Of a DNA stretch of 64,000 nucleotides, positions 8,715-17,733 are shown in pieces. The stretch is taken from assembly GCA_964525935.1 (NCBI GenBank), contig CAZGJZ010000005.1, forward strand, positions 297,996 through 361,995, read 5' to 3'. Position 1 is the stretch's first letter; each line of letters begins with the position of its first letter. A program made the translations under genes and the position numbers. This DNA comes from UBA2377 sp964525935. GTDB lineage: Bacteria; Verrucomicrobiota; Verrucomicrobiia; Opitutales; Opitutaceae. A model generated the notes under the pieces. It did not search any database and was not told where the DNA came from. It was given only the letters and a program-made list of their open reading frames with translations.

Positions 8715-9686
8715 CGCGGCGGCGGGCGCAGCCAGCTGCGCCCGCAACCAGTGGCCCAGTTCGATTTCGCTGAGCGCGGGTGGACGGGCAAAGACGCGCC
8801 AGTGCACGGTGTTCGTCATGGTTTCACCGACCGCGGGGGTGGCGAGGCCGCCGAGGGTTTCCACTTCGACGTAGCTTGGCCCGGAGAAGAGCTGCAGCGA
8901 AACCTGTTCGGCGTATTCGCCGTCGGGATAAGGCGCCACCACGTGGACGACGATCAGCTCGTCGTAGACCGCGGCGATCCATGAGCCGCGCGTGCCGACC
9001 ATGTAGAGATCGTTGGCGGTGGGGGAGGGCGCGAAGCGCACGCAGCCCAGCTCCGGCTCCAGCCGGACAAACGCCGTCGGGTCGAGCGTGGGGCGCAGGT
9101 TGACGAAGGGCGCCTCGCCCGCCGCGGGCTGGCTGTCGAGCCAGCACCAGCGCGGCGGCGGGAGCTGGCAGACGGTCCAGAGTTGCAGGCGTTGCGCGCC
9201 GGGTTGCTCGCGGATGAAGCGGTTGCGGATCGCGATGCCGGGATAATCGGCCGCGAGCGTGATCTCGCGTTCGCCGCGGATGCCGACCCACGGGCTCACC
9301 TCGCTGCGCATCGTCATGCGGTCGGCGCTGCGCGCGGTCACGGTCCATGCCCCGTCGAGCGCTTCGTCAGGAGGGAGGCGCCGGCCTTTCACGGCCTGCC
9401 AGTCGATCTGCGGCCCCCACCAGAGCTTGTCGCCGCCGTAATTAACCCAGCCGGCGTGGCGCGTGCTCGAAAAAGGATGCGGGTTTACCCAGAGCAGGTT
9501 GGCCTTTCCCGGCAGGCCGAAGCCGAGGATGAGGCCGTGCGCGGGATCGATGCCGACCTCGATGTGGTCGTTGGCGAGGATGACCGGCGCGGGCGCCAAG
9601 GCGGCCGCGCCCAACGCCGCGCCGCCACACAGCAGCAGCCAGCAGAGAAAAAAACGCGACAAGGCGGTGCGCGGGAAAGCCGGCAT
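8706..9686 (-). CDS. Secreted DUF4380-type (galactose-mutarotase-like) protein
   Basis: 326 residues with an N-terminal signal peptide (hydrophobic stretch about 10-30, Ala-rich cleavage region). The body looks like a beta-sandwich of the aldose-epimerase/DUF4380 type: DHIEVGIDPAHGLILGFG, then NLLWVNP, then GGDKLWWGPQ, which I recognise as DUF4380 hallmarks. The function of this family is not established; it is thought to bind or process sugars. It is divergently transcribed from the heparinase-like gene across a 171-base region, which suggests shared control and a polysaccharide context. Confidence 0.75.
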   Translation of the reverse strand: MPAFPRTALSRFFLCWLLLCGGAALGAAALAPAPVILANDHIEVGIDPAHGLILGFGLPGKANLLWVNPHPFSSTRHAGWVNYGGDKLWWGPQIDWQAVKGRRLPPDEALDGAWTVTARSADRMTMRSEVSPWVGIRGEREITLAADYPGIAIRNRFIREQPGAQRLQLWTVCQLPPPRWCWLDSQPAAGEAPFVNLRPTLDPTAFVRLEPELGCVRFAPSPTANDLYMVGTRGSWIAAVYDELIVVHVVAPYPDGEYAEQVSLQLFSGPSYVEVETLGGLATPAVGETMTNTVHWRVFARPPALSEIELGHWLRAQLAAPAAASR

Positions 9687-9857
9687 GCCTCAGCAGAAAA
9701 CCGCGGGCAGGCGGTCGCAAGCGGAAGCGAAATCACGGGCGATTTTCATGACAGGGATTGCGCGGCGCTTTGCGGCCGGCAGCGTAGCCCGGATGCGATG
9801 GTCGTCCGTCTAAGCCCAGATACGCGATGCGTTGTCCGCATTGCCCGGCTGCTTCCC

Positions 9858-11876
9858 ATGAATGACTCGACTCCCCTGAAAACTTCCGACCGCCGCGGTC
9901 TGCTCTTCGATGCGGCCGACCTGCCGCGAATCCGCGCGAACCTGCGCGCGGCGCGCTTCGGTGCGTTGTGGCGCGAGATGTCCACGATGGACCAGGCGAC
10001 CGAGAGCGATCTCGCCGCCGAGCTGAAATTTTTGGAGCAGGAGCTGCGTTTCACCAACCATGTGAGCCACATGGTGCGGGCCCGCGCGGCGCTGGAGCGC
10101 GCGGCGTTCAACTACGCGGTGCACGGCGGGGCCGACGACCTGACGCTGGCGCGCGCCGCGCTGCGCCGGATCTGCGATTATCCGAAATGGGATCTTTTCC
10201 TCGAGGGCGGCCGGCAGGTGATCGGGTTCCAGCGCGCGCCCGAGGCGGCGATTGCCGTGGCGTGTGCGCTGGACTGGCTCGGCACGGCGCTCACGCCGGA
10301 GGAGATCGCCCGCGCGGAGCAGTGCCTCGCGGACAAGGGCGCGGCGGCGTGCTACACCACGCTTTATGGCATGAAATATCCGGACCGCGTGCAGGGTTGG
10401 ACGATTGATCCCGAGGAAGAGTATCCCTTCAAATTCGATTTGAGCCGCTGGCCGCTGATCCTGAATTCCACGAATTTGAAGACGGTGCCGATTGCGGGCC
10501 TGGGCATCGCGGCGTGCTGGTTGCACGGCCGGCATCCGCAGGCGGCGCAGTGGCTGGCGCTGGCGCGTTCGAGCGCACGGGCCTTCGTGGAGATGTTTCA
10601 CCCCGACGGCAGCTACGATGAGGGCCCGATGTATTGGAGCTACACGGCGTCGCACCAGGCGTTCTTCGCGGAGATCATGCAGCGCACGCTCGGCATCGAT
10701 GACCGGTCGCTGGTCAATTACTCCGGCACGATTCGCTATGCGCTCGCGATGAGCATGCCCACCGCAGGCGAACCGGTGGCGCCGCCCGCGGCCCAGCGTC
10801 GCGCCGCCGTGCCCTATGCGGTGCTCGAGCCGGCGCACGACATCGTGAATTTCGGCGACTCGGGCGTGAACCTCGACACGACGCTCGCCGCCTGGGTGGC
10901 ACGCGTGCACCGCGATCCGCTGGCGCAGCACGTCGCGCAGCACGTCGGCATCATCAAATCGCATTGGGGCGCGATCTGGTATGACCCGGCGCTGCCGGCG
11001 GTCGCGCCCGGCGCGGACCAGTTGGACGTGCGGCTCGACAACGACTGGGTCGTGGCGCGCTCCGGCTGGGCGGTGGCGGACGGCGTGGTCGCCGTGCGCA
11101 GCGGCGGACCGGGCAACCATGAGCACGCGGACCGCAACAGCGTCATTTTCAAGGCGCACGGTGAGCGCTTGCTGCACGATCCGCTGCGCGCCGGCTATTC
11201 GCCGAAATTGGAACGCTGGAAATTGCGGCAGACCAACGCGCACACGGCGGTGCTGATCGATGGCCAGGGCCATCAGTATCACGACGGGCGCGAGGGCACG
11301 AATTCCTCGTGGGCGTGGGCCCGCATCATCGGCTGGCGCACCGGGCCGGGTTGGGTGGCGGTGACGAGCGATGCAACCGAAGCCTATGCGTTGGTGGTGA
11401 AGGATGTCATCCGCGTGTGGCGCACCGTGCTTTACTTGAAACCCGATGTGCTGGTGCTGCTCGATCAGGTGAGCCTCGCTGGCGCGCCGCGCCCGTTGCA
11501 GCTGCGTTATCAGGTTTACAACGACGACGCGCACGGCGCCGCGACGGCGGACGAGCGCGGTTTTCGAATCACCCGTCCGCAGGCGACGCTCGCGGCGGTG
11601 GTTCGCTCGGACGGAAAGTTGACCGTAAAAACCGGCGCACTCGATTTGCCCGCGGAAGAAGGCGTTTTCCCCTATGTCGAAGTCGAGTCGGCGGCGGCGA
11701 ACGAACACGCGGTGCTGACGCTGGCCAGCGCGCAGGCGGGCGCAGGGCTGCACGGCCCGCTGGCAGCCGTCCGCGAAGGCGAGGGCTGGCGCATCCACGG
11801 CGCGCACAACGGGCGCAAGTGGGACGTGCGGCTGGCGCCGGGTCCCGACGGAATCCCGGCGGTGACCAGCGAGTGA
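9858..11876 (+). CDS. Heparinase II/III-like polysaccharide lyase
   Basis: 672 residues from ATG 9858 (MNDSTPLKTSDRRG). The frame is open from 9183, but that part is antisense to DUF4380. The N-terminal half is an alpha/alpha toroid (Trp/Tyr-rich, for example YDEGPMYWSYTASH), and the C-terminal beta-sandwich begins around DNDWVVARSGWA with the typical GGPGNHEHADRNSVIFKAHG segment that carries a family-conserved His. Members cleave uronic-acid polysaccharides by beta-elimination. No classical signal peptide is visible at this start, so either the protein is cytoplasmic or the true N-terminus differs. It neighbours a DUF4380 gene and two TonB receptors. Confidence 0.85.
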   Translation: MNDSTPLKTSDRRGLLFDAADLPRIRANLRAARFGALWREMSTMDQATESDLAAELKFLEQELRFTNHVSHMVRARAALERAAFNYAVHGGADDLTLARAALRRICDYPKWDLFLEGGRQVIGFQRAPEAAIAVACALDWLGTALTPEEIARAEQCLADKGAAACYTTLYGMKYPDRVQGWTIDPEEEYPFKFDLSRWPLILNSTNLKTVPIAGLGIAACWLHGRHPQAAQWLALARSSARAFVEMFHPDGSYDEGPMYWSYTASHQAFFAEIMQRTLGIDDRSLVNYSGTIRYALAMSMPTAGEPVAPPAAQRRAAVPYAVLEPAHDIVNFGDSGVNLDTTLAAWVARVHRDPLAQHVAQHVGIIKSHWGAIWYDPALPAVAPGADQLDVRLDNDWVVARSGWAVADGVVAVRSGGPGNHEHADRNSVIFKAHGERLLHDPLRAGYSPKLERWKLRQTNAHTAVLIDGQGHQYHDGREGTNSSWAWARIIGWRTGPGWVAVTSDATEAYALVVKDVIRVWRTVLYLKPDVLVLLDQVSLAGAPRPLQLRYQVYNDDAHGAATADERGFRITRPQATLAAVVRSDGKLTVKTGALDLPAEEGVFPYVEVESAAANEHAVLTLASAQAGAGLHGPLAAVREGEGWRIHGAHNGRKWDVRLAPGPDGIPAVTSE

Positions 11877-11903
11877 ACCGGTCTTGCGCAGGCGAAGACC
11901 GGT
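11877..11903 (+). terminator. Hairpin after heparinase-like gene
   Basis: Starts at the base after the stop codon: ACCGGTCTT, nine-base loop, AAGACCGGT, a perfect 9-bp stem. No T-run follows, so it may stabilise the 3' end or need Rho. Confidence 0.5.
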
Positions 11904-11987
11904 CGAGGTGGTCGGCTGCTGAGACGAACAGCGCCGACAAACCGGCTATGCGTTTTCGCTGATTTTTTCGCGGCGAGAAATTTTTCC

Positions 11988-12016
11988 AAAAAATCACGCG
12001 TGCGCATAGCCCGACC
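11988..12016 (+). promoter_or_regulatory. Candidate ECF-type promoter for TonB receptor 1
   Basis: AAAAAA (11988-11993), ten bases, then GCATAGCCCG (12004-12013) and ACC. The same A6-N10-GCATAGCCCG arrangement occurs at 16989-17014 ahead of the sigma factor gene. Two copies with identical spacing upstream of genes of one regulatory module suggest the promoter read by this sigma factor. The element ends about 60 bases before the receptor ATG; two small hairpins (TGACGGG/CCCGTCA at 12017-12033 and TGGAG/CTCCA at 12035-12051) lie between. Confidence 0.5.
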
Positions 12017-12075
12017 TGACGGGCGACCCGTCATTGGAGTCACTGGCTCCAGCATTTGTGCATGGGCCGGTTCTT

Positions 12076-14286
12076 ATGACCTCACACCAAATCAAGACTG
12101 GCTGGTTGTTGCGGGCGGTGCTGGCCGCCCTGTTAATGTCGGCGCTTACATTGTCCGTGGCCTACGCGCAGCAAAGCGCGGCCAAGGACTCCGATGAAAA
12201 AAAGGACGAGAAGGAAGACGTCATCAAACTGACGCCCTTCAGCGTGGCGGCCGATGCCTACAAGGGCTACGTGGCCTCCTCGACCCTGATCGGCGGCAAG
12301 ACGGCGCAAAAAATCGTCGACGTGCCGCAGACGATCAACGTGCTCACGCGCGACCTGATCGATGACACGGGCGCGGATTCGCCCATGGACGCGCTCGGCA
12401 AGATCGCGCCCGCGGTGAGTGCCGTCGCGAGTGAAGCCAGCTCCTCGGCGGGCGCTTACATCCGCGGCTTCCGCGCGCAAAACTGGTCGGTCGACGGCGC
12501 GACGATGCGCGGTTTGAGCCTGATCACGAATTTCAATGCCGACGCGATCGAGGTCATCAAGGGCCCGGCGTCCGTGACCTTCGGCGCCTTCGCGGCCTAC
12601 GGTGGTTACGTCAGCATTCTGCCGAAGTATGCCCGCCGTAATTTGAAGAACACGGTTTCGGCGTCCATCGGCACCGACAACTACTACTCCGCCATGCTCG
12701 ACGTGGGTGATGAGCTCGGCGCCTCGGGCAACCTGCAATACCGCGTCGTGGTCGGCGTGTTGGATGCGGACCGCGCGGGTTGGAACTACGATTTCAACCA
12801 CGTTGAGATGATCGCCCCTTCCTTCGCCTACGACATCAGCGACAAGTCCCGCGTGCGCGTGCGCTTCGAGCTTTCGAAGACGGACGTGAAGAACAGCAGC
12901 ACGGCCATGGACGCCAACGGGGTGATCGTGAAGGAATTCTCGAGCTTCGGCCCGGAGTCGCCCCGCAATCACTTCAACACCGAGACCGGCCAGTCGATGC
13001 AGACCGTCTGGGAAACCCAGCTGAGCGACGAGTGGAGCACCAAGATGAACATCTTCGGCGCCCTCGGTGAAAAGGATTTCGACCAGGTCAACCTGACCGG
13101 CGGCGCCGCGGCGACCGACTACCTGTTCAACGATTTCATGGCCCACTACTGGTGGAAGAACTTCTTCGTGGATTACTCGGTTTCCTGGAATCAACCGGAG
13201 ATCGGCAACACCGGCATCAGCTCCCGCACGGTCGGCAGCCTGAGTATGGACCACTGGGACATCAGCTACCGCATCTACGACGGCAACCTGATCCCGCCCT
13301 ACAGCACCCGCCGCATCAACCCGCGCAACCCGGACTGGTCGCTCTATCCCTCGACCGACTACCTCTACCCGACCCGCTACATCCTTTATAACACGGAGTG
13401 GCTCGGCGGCGCGGTCATCGAGCAGGCGTTCGGCTTCTTCAAGGACCGCCTCCTCGTGACGGCGGCGCTGCGTTTCAACTACGACAACCGCTCCAGCCAC
13501 ACGATCACGCGCACGCCGCAGGATCAGAATCCAGGTGGCGTCTACACCGGCGCTCCCGGCGGCACGAACATCAACGAAAAGGTCACCAAGCGCTTCGGCC
13601 TCGTCTACAAGCCCACCGAGAAGACTTCCATCTACGCTGGCAGCACCGAGGCTTTCCTCGCGGTCGGCGCGATCTTCAAGGTCGACGGCAGCCGGCTCAT
13701 GCCGGAAACCGGCAAGAACGAGGAAGTCGGCGTGAAGGTCGATTTCCTTGAGGCGCTCGGCGGTAACTTCTCGTTCACCGGTGCGCTCTTCCGCGTCAAC
13801 GTCGTCAACAAGTGGCGCGCCGACCCGGTCAACGTCGGTTACTTCGTGCAGGACGGTGCCCAGGAGAGCAACGGCTTCGACATGCAGGTTTCCTACACCA
13901 ACCCCAAGCTCTCGGTCATCGCCGGCTACTTCAATGCCGACGGTCCGGTGGACAAGCTGACCGGCCTGCGCGCGGTCATCGTGCCGGACACGACCTGGAA
14001 TCTCTGGGTGAAGTATAACGTGACCAACCAGTGGAGCGTCGGTGGCGGCTTCCGCCACCAGGGCGACACGCTCGCCAACAACCGGCTCTACACGACCGAT
14101 CCCTACACCACGACGGACCTGTTCATCAACTACACGATGCCCCTCAAGGGCAAATCGCAGATGTCCTACCGTCTCGGTGTGTCGAACCTCACCGATGAGG
14201 ATGCCGTCATGATCATCAGCAGCGCCGCCTCGATCCAACGCGAGGAAGGCCGCCGCGTGAAACTGACCGCGAACTACACTTGGTAA
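12076..14286 (+). CDS. TonB-dependent outer-membrane receptor (no STN domain)
   Basis: 736 residues from ATG 12076 (MTSHQIKTGWLL); the signal peptide ends near VAYA-QQ. After a charged DEKKDEKED stretch comes VIKLTPFSVAAD, a conserved segment in receptors of this group and a TonB-box candidate. The plug follows (VPQTINVLTRDLIDDTG, IRGFRAQNWSVDG, VIKGPASVTFGAFAAYGGYV) and then a 22-strand-type barrel ending with aromatic residues in the last strand (TANYTW). The plug resembles the ferric-siderophore receptor family, but Verrucomicrobial members may import other ligands. It is paralogous to the next gene. The candidate ECF promoter upstream suggests control by the downstream sigma factor. Confidence 0.9.
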   Translation: MTSHQIKTGWLLRAVLAALLMSALTLSVAYAQQSAAKDSDEKKDEKEDVIKLTPFSVAADAYKGYVASSTLIGGKTAQKIVDVPQTINVLTRDLIDDTGADSPMDALGKIAPAVSAVASEASSSAGAYIRGFRAQNWSVDGATMRGLSLITNFNADAIEVIKGPASVTFGAFAAYGGYVSILPKYARRNLKNTVSASIGTDNYYSAMLDVGDELGASGNLQYRVVVGVLDADRAGWNYDFNHVEMIAPSFAYDISDKSRVRVRFELSKTDVKNSSTAMDANGVIVKEFSSFGPESPRNHFNTETGQSMQTVWETQLSDEWSTKMNIFGALGEKDFDQVNLTGGAAATDYLFNDFMAHYWWKNFFVDYSVSWNQPEIGNTGISSRTVGSLSMDHWDISYRIYDGNLIPPYSTRRINPRNPDWSLYPSTDYLYPTRYILYNTEWLGGAVIEQAFGFFKDRLLVTAALRFNYDNRSSHTITRTPQDQNPGGVYTGAPGGTNINEKVTKRFGLVYKPTEKTSIYAGSTEAFLAVGAIFKVDGSRLMPETGKNEEVGVKVDFLEALGGNFSFTGALFRVNVVNKWRADPVNVGYFVQDGAQESNGFDMQVSYTNPKLSVIAGYFNADGPVDKLTGLRAVIVPDTTWNLWVKYNVTNQWSVGGGFRHQGDTLANNRLYTTDPYTTTDLFINYTMPLKGKSQMSYRLGVSNLTDEDAVMIISSAASIQREEGRRVKLTANYTW

Positions 14287-14339
14287 GTTTCAGTGGTTTG
14301 TAACGGAGCCCGCGACGGTGAGACGCCGCGGGCCGCCTT

Positions 14340-14408
14340 CCCGGGCCGGTGGGGTATGCGCCGGCCCGGGACACTTTTACGCCCGCGTGTGCTCACGCGG
14401 GCGTTTTT
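14340..14408 (+). terminator. Two hairpins, the second a Rho-independent terminator
   Basis: First hairpin: CCCGGGCCGG/CCGGCCCGGG (14340-14370). Second: ACGCCCGCGTG, loop TGCT, CACGCGGGCGT followed by TTTTT (14379-14408). The second is a textbook intrinsic terminator that separates receptor 1 from receptor 2, so the two receptors are probably transcribed independently. Confidence 0.85.
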
Positions 14409-14552
14409 GCGTTTGGCAGGCCCGGTTCTGGATTGTTTTTGCCCCCGAGGGGCGAACAGACTGCGGCATGTCATCGCCTGTGTGTCATGTCCGAGGGATC
14501 ACGCGCCATGCGCGTCTGAAGTGTAGTCACGCTGTTTAAGCGGAGGCGCACC

Positions 14553-16988
14553 ATGGGTCTTCCACGCAGAGTCGTCATCGCCGGACGTTGGGTGGCGCTG
14601 GCCCTCGGCCTCCTGCTGGCGGTGGCGGCGCAGGCGGCGACGGAACCGGTGAAGATCACCTTCAACATTCCCGCCGGCGATGCGGAGGTGACGCTGCGGC
14701 AGTTTGTCGACCAGTCAGGCGAGGAAGTGATCTACTGGACCGATCGCGTGCGCGGCGTCCCCACCAACGCGGTGCTCGGCGCCATGACGGCGCACGAGGC
14801 TTTGGAAAAAATGCTCGCGGATACGTCGCTGGGGCTCGTGAAGGACGAGACTTCCGGGGCGCTGGCGATCAATCCGCGCGCCGTCCCCGGCAACCGGTCG
14901 CGCGATGGGGCGGCCCGGGCGGATCGCGCTGTCGTCAAGCTCAGCCCCTTCGAGGTCGCGGGCAGCGCTTACAACGGCTACCTCGCCTCCCGCACGTTTT
15001 CCGGCGGCAAAACCGTCCTGAGCCTCATCGACGTGCCGCAGACACTGCAGGTGGTGACGCGCGACTTGATCGACGACACCGGGGCCGTTGATCCCAACGA
15101 AGTGCTGAGCCGCATCGTGCCCGGCGTCAGCGGCTTTGCCGGTCCCTCGGGCGTCAACGCGACCATCCGCGGCTTCCGCGCGCAAAACTGGTCGGTCGAC
15201 GGCGCCACCACGCGCTACCTCGGCATGATCACGAATTTCAACTACGAGGCGTTCGAGGTCATCAAAGGTCCGGCGTCGGTGACCTTTGGCCCATTCGCGG
15301 CCTATGGCGGCTATATCAACATGGTGCCGAAAAACGCCCGCCGCCACGCCGTCAACAAGATCGAGGTCGCCGCGGGCACGGACCATTTCTACAGCAGCAT
15401 GCTCGATGTCGGCGGCGAGAACGCCGGCACCGGCAACCTGCAATACCGCCTCGTCGCGGGCTTCGTCGATGCCGGCCGGCCCGGCTGGAACTGGGATTTC
15501 AACCGCGTGCTCCTCGTGGCGCCCTCCGTGGCCTACGATTTCAGCGGAGATACCCGCCTGACCGTGCGGACCGAGTTCACCAACGTGGACCAGAAGTTGA
15601 GCTCTACCGCGCTCGATCGTAACGGCAGCCTCGTGGAGGGTTTTTCCAGCAGCGGCCCGGAATTGCCGGACATGAACCGCGTCAACCGCGACGAAACCCG
15701 GCTCGTGCAGACCGTGCTAACCAGCCGACTTACGGACGAGTGGAGCATGCGGCTCAACCTCATGGCCGGCAGCGGCGAGAAGGACTTTAATCAGCTGCAC
15801 CTCACCGGGCAGGCCGCGGCCACGGATTATCTGCTGAATCCCTTCCAGGCGCACTACGAGTGGAAGACCCTCTTTGCCGACTACTCGGTGTCGTGGAAAG
15901 TCGAAGACGTGGCCGGCTCCGGCATCAGCAACCACCTCGTGACCAGCGCCAGCATCGACCACTGGGACATCGGCTACGTCATCTTCGACGGCACGATGAT
16001 CGCGCCGGTGAACACGTGGCGCGTCGACCCGACGGCCCCCGACTGGACGGCGCTCAACTACCGCTTCACGTATCCCACGCGCTACATCGACTACAACACC
16101 GAGTGGCTCAGCGGCATCGTGGCCGAGGACCGCGTCGGCTTCTTCCACGGCAAGCTGCAGCTCTCAGCCGCCGTCCGCTGGAATCGCGACAACCGCTCCA
16201 GCTACACGCGGTGGCGCACGCCGCAGACGCAGGCCCCCGGCAGCGTCTACGTTGGCACGCCCATCGCCCCGGTGATCAACGAACGCCCTACTTTCCGCTA
16301 CGGCCTCGTCTACAAGCCCGTCGAAAACATCGCCCTCTACGCCGGCTATACCGAGGCCTACCTCGCCATCGGCGCGATCTACAAGGTCGATGGCAGCCGG
16401 CTCGTCCCCGAGACTGGCAGCAACCGCGAGATCGGCGTGAAATTCGATGCCATCCCGGCGTTTGGCGGCACGGTCACCGGCAACTTGGCGCTCTTTCAGG
16501 TCGAGGTGCACAACAAGTGGCGCGGCGATCCCGTCAACCCGGGCTTCTTCATCCAGGACGGCGTGCAGATTAACCGTGGTGGCGAGGCGCAGCTCACCTA
16601 TGCGAGCGACCGCGTCTCCGGCCTCATCGGGGCCTACGTTGCCGACGGCCCCACGGAGAAAAACACCAACCTGCGCGCGGTGATGGTGCCCAACCACACC
16701 TTCAATGCGTGGCTCAAATACAACTTCACCCCGCGCTTCGCGCTGGGCGGCGGCTACCGCTACGTGGGCGATACCGTCTCCAATAACCGGCTCTACAAGA
16801 CCGAGCCCTTCGGCATCGCCGATCTCTTCGCCACCTACATGCACCCGTTTCGCGGGGGACGGATGACCTGGCGGCTCGGCATCACCAACCTCGCCGACGA
16901 TCCCGCGGTTTATCGCATGGACAGCGCCGCCTCGGTCAACCGCGAGGACGGCCGCCGGGTGAAACTCACCACGTCATATACCTGGTAG
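14553..16988 (+). CDS. TonB-dependent receptor with N-terminal STN (secretin/TonB) domain
   Basis: 811 residues, with GGAGG at 14542 ahead of the ATG. A signal peptide (about 1-29, ends AQAA) is followed by an STN domain at about 33-105 (VKITFNIPAGDAEVTLRQFV, EALEKMLADTSLGLV). Then comes VVKLSPFEVAGS, the plug (VPQTLQVVTRDLIDDTG, IRGFRAQNWSVDG, VIKGPASVTFG) and a barrel ending TTSYTW. It is a close paralogue of the previous receptor with the extra STN domain. STN domains are found in transducing receptors such as FecA and FpvA that signal to a FecR anti-sigma factor; a sigma gene and a FecR-like gene lie just downstream. Confidence 0.92.
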   Translation: MGLPRRVVIAGRWVALALGLLLAVAAQAATEPVKITFNIPAGDAEVTLRQFVDQSGEEVIYWTDRVRGVPTNAVLGAMTAHEALEKMLADTSLGLVKDETSGALAINPRAVPGNRSRDGAARADRAVVKLSPFEVAGSAYNGYLASRTFSGGKTVLSLIDVPQTLQVVTRDLIDDTGAVDPNEVLSRIVPGVSGFAGPSGVNATIRGFRAQNWSVDGATTRYLGMITNFNYEAFEVIKGPASVTFGPFAAYGGYINMVPKNARRHAVNKIEVAAGTDHFYSSMLDVGGENAGTGNLQYRLVAGFVDAGRPGWNWDFNRVLLVAPSVAYDFSGDTRLTVRTEFTNVDQKLSSTALDRNGSLVEGFSSSGPELPDMNRVNRDETRLVQTVLTSRLTDEWSMRLNLMAGSGEKDFNQLHLTGQAAATDYLLNPFQAHYEWKTLFADYSVSWKVEDVAGSGISNHLVTSASIDHWDIGYVIFDGTMIAPVNTWRVDPTAPDWTALNYRFTYPTRYIDYNTEWLSGIVAEDRVGFFHGKLQLSAAVRWNRDNRSSYTRWRTPQTQAPGSVYVGTPIAPVINERPTFRYGLVYKPVENIALYAGYTEAYLAIGAIYKVDGSRLVPETGSNREIGVKFDAIPAFGGTVTGNLALFQVEVHNKWRGDPVNPGFFIQDGVQINRGGEAQLTYASDRVSGLIGAYVADGPTEKNTNLRAVMVPNHTFNAWLKYNFTPRFALGGGYRYVGDTVSNNRLYKTEPFGIADLFATYMHPFRGGRMTWRLGITNLADDPAVYRMDSAASVNREDGRRVKLTTSYTW

Positions 16989-17017
16989 AAAAAATTTCAT
17001 CATGGCATAGCCCGTCC
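16989..17017 (+). promoter_or_regulatory. Candidate ECF-type promoter for the sigma/anti-sigma genes
   Basis: AAAAAA (16989-16994), ten bases, GCATAGCCCG (17005-17014), TCC. It matches the element at 11988 in sequence and spacing. It starts immediately after the receptor 2 stop codon and lies about 165 bases before the sigma ATG, so it fits an autoregulated sigma gene. The region from 17018 to 17178 holds nothing else that I can name. Confidence 0.5.
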
Positions 17018-17178
17018 CGCTCGTTCATCCGTCAATATCCGTTGCCCCTTCGTGTTTAACCCCACGGCCACCCCATCCCTTCGCATCTTTTCGCCTGCGC
17101 CGGCGCCCCGCCGCGCCGGCTGGCATTGGTCGTGCTCTGGTTTCAACGCCTCGGTGACCCCGCTCGAAGGCCGCCACC

Positions 17179-17733
17179 ATGTCTAAATCCGAACAAGCCC
17201 GTTGGTTTGCCGAGGAAGTGCAACCGCACGAATCTTCGTTGCGCGCCTACCTGCGCGGAATGTTTCCCACGCTGCCGGACGTCGATGACCTCGTGCAGGA
17301 GTCCTACGCCCGCCTCATCCGCGCCAAGGAGGTCGGCCGCATCAGCTACGTGAAGGCCTTTTTGTTCACGACCGCGCGGAACGCCGCGCTCGATATTTTT
17401 CGCCGTAACAAGGTTGTTACGATGGAACCTGTAGCCGATATGGCGTCGTTATCCGTCATAGAGGACGCGCCCAATGCTGCCGAAACCACCACCAAGCAGG
17501 AAGAACTCGAGATGCTGGCTACCGCCGTCCGCGGTCTGCCGGATCGCTGCCGCCGCGTGCTCACGCTCCGCCTGCTCTACGGCCTCTCGCACAAGGAAAT
17601 CGCCGCCGACCTCGGGATCTCGGAACACACCGTCAAGGCCCAGCTGGCCAAGGGCATGCGCCGCTGTGGCGAATTTTTCGAAAGTCGTGGCATCTTGAAG
17701 ACGGTTTCGCCAAGTTCATCCCCCAAAACGTGA
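17179..17733 (+). CDS. ECF RNA polymerase sigma factor (FecI-like)
   Basis: 184 residues. Region 2 at about 18-80 includes DVDDLVQESYARLIRA (core binding) and AFLFTTARNAALDIFRR (-10 recognition); region 4 at about 115-170 contains LPDRCRRVLTLRLLYGLSHKEIAADLGISEHTVKAQLAKG, a sigma-70 helix-turn-helix read here in pieces (for example SHKEIAADLGISEHTVKAQL). It directs polymerase to a small regulon, plausibly the TonB receptors upstream. The stop overlaps the GTG of the FecR-like gene, giving translational coupling of sigma and anti-sigma factor. An iron-starvation type FecI role is likely but the inducing ligand is unknown. Confidence 0.92.
   Translation: MSKSEQARWFAEEVQPHESSLRAYLRGMFPTLPDVDDLVQESYARLIRAKEVGRISYVKAFLFTTARNAALDIFRRNKVVTMEPVADMASLSVIEDAPNAAETTTKQEELEMLATAVRGLPDRCRRVLTLRLLYGLSHKEIAADLGISEHTVKAQLAKGMRRCGEFFESRGILKTVSPSSSPKT

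Noticed and set aside
9183..9857. Long N-terminal extension of the heparinase-like frame
   Set aside because: It is antisense to the DUF4380 gene and has no heparinase features; ATG 9858 gives a normal-length protein.
12133..14238. 701-residue minus-strand frame opposite TonB receptor 1
   Set aside because: Antisense to a well-supported receptor; Arg/Val/Gly/Asp-rich product with no recognisable motif.
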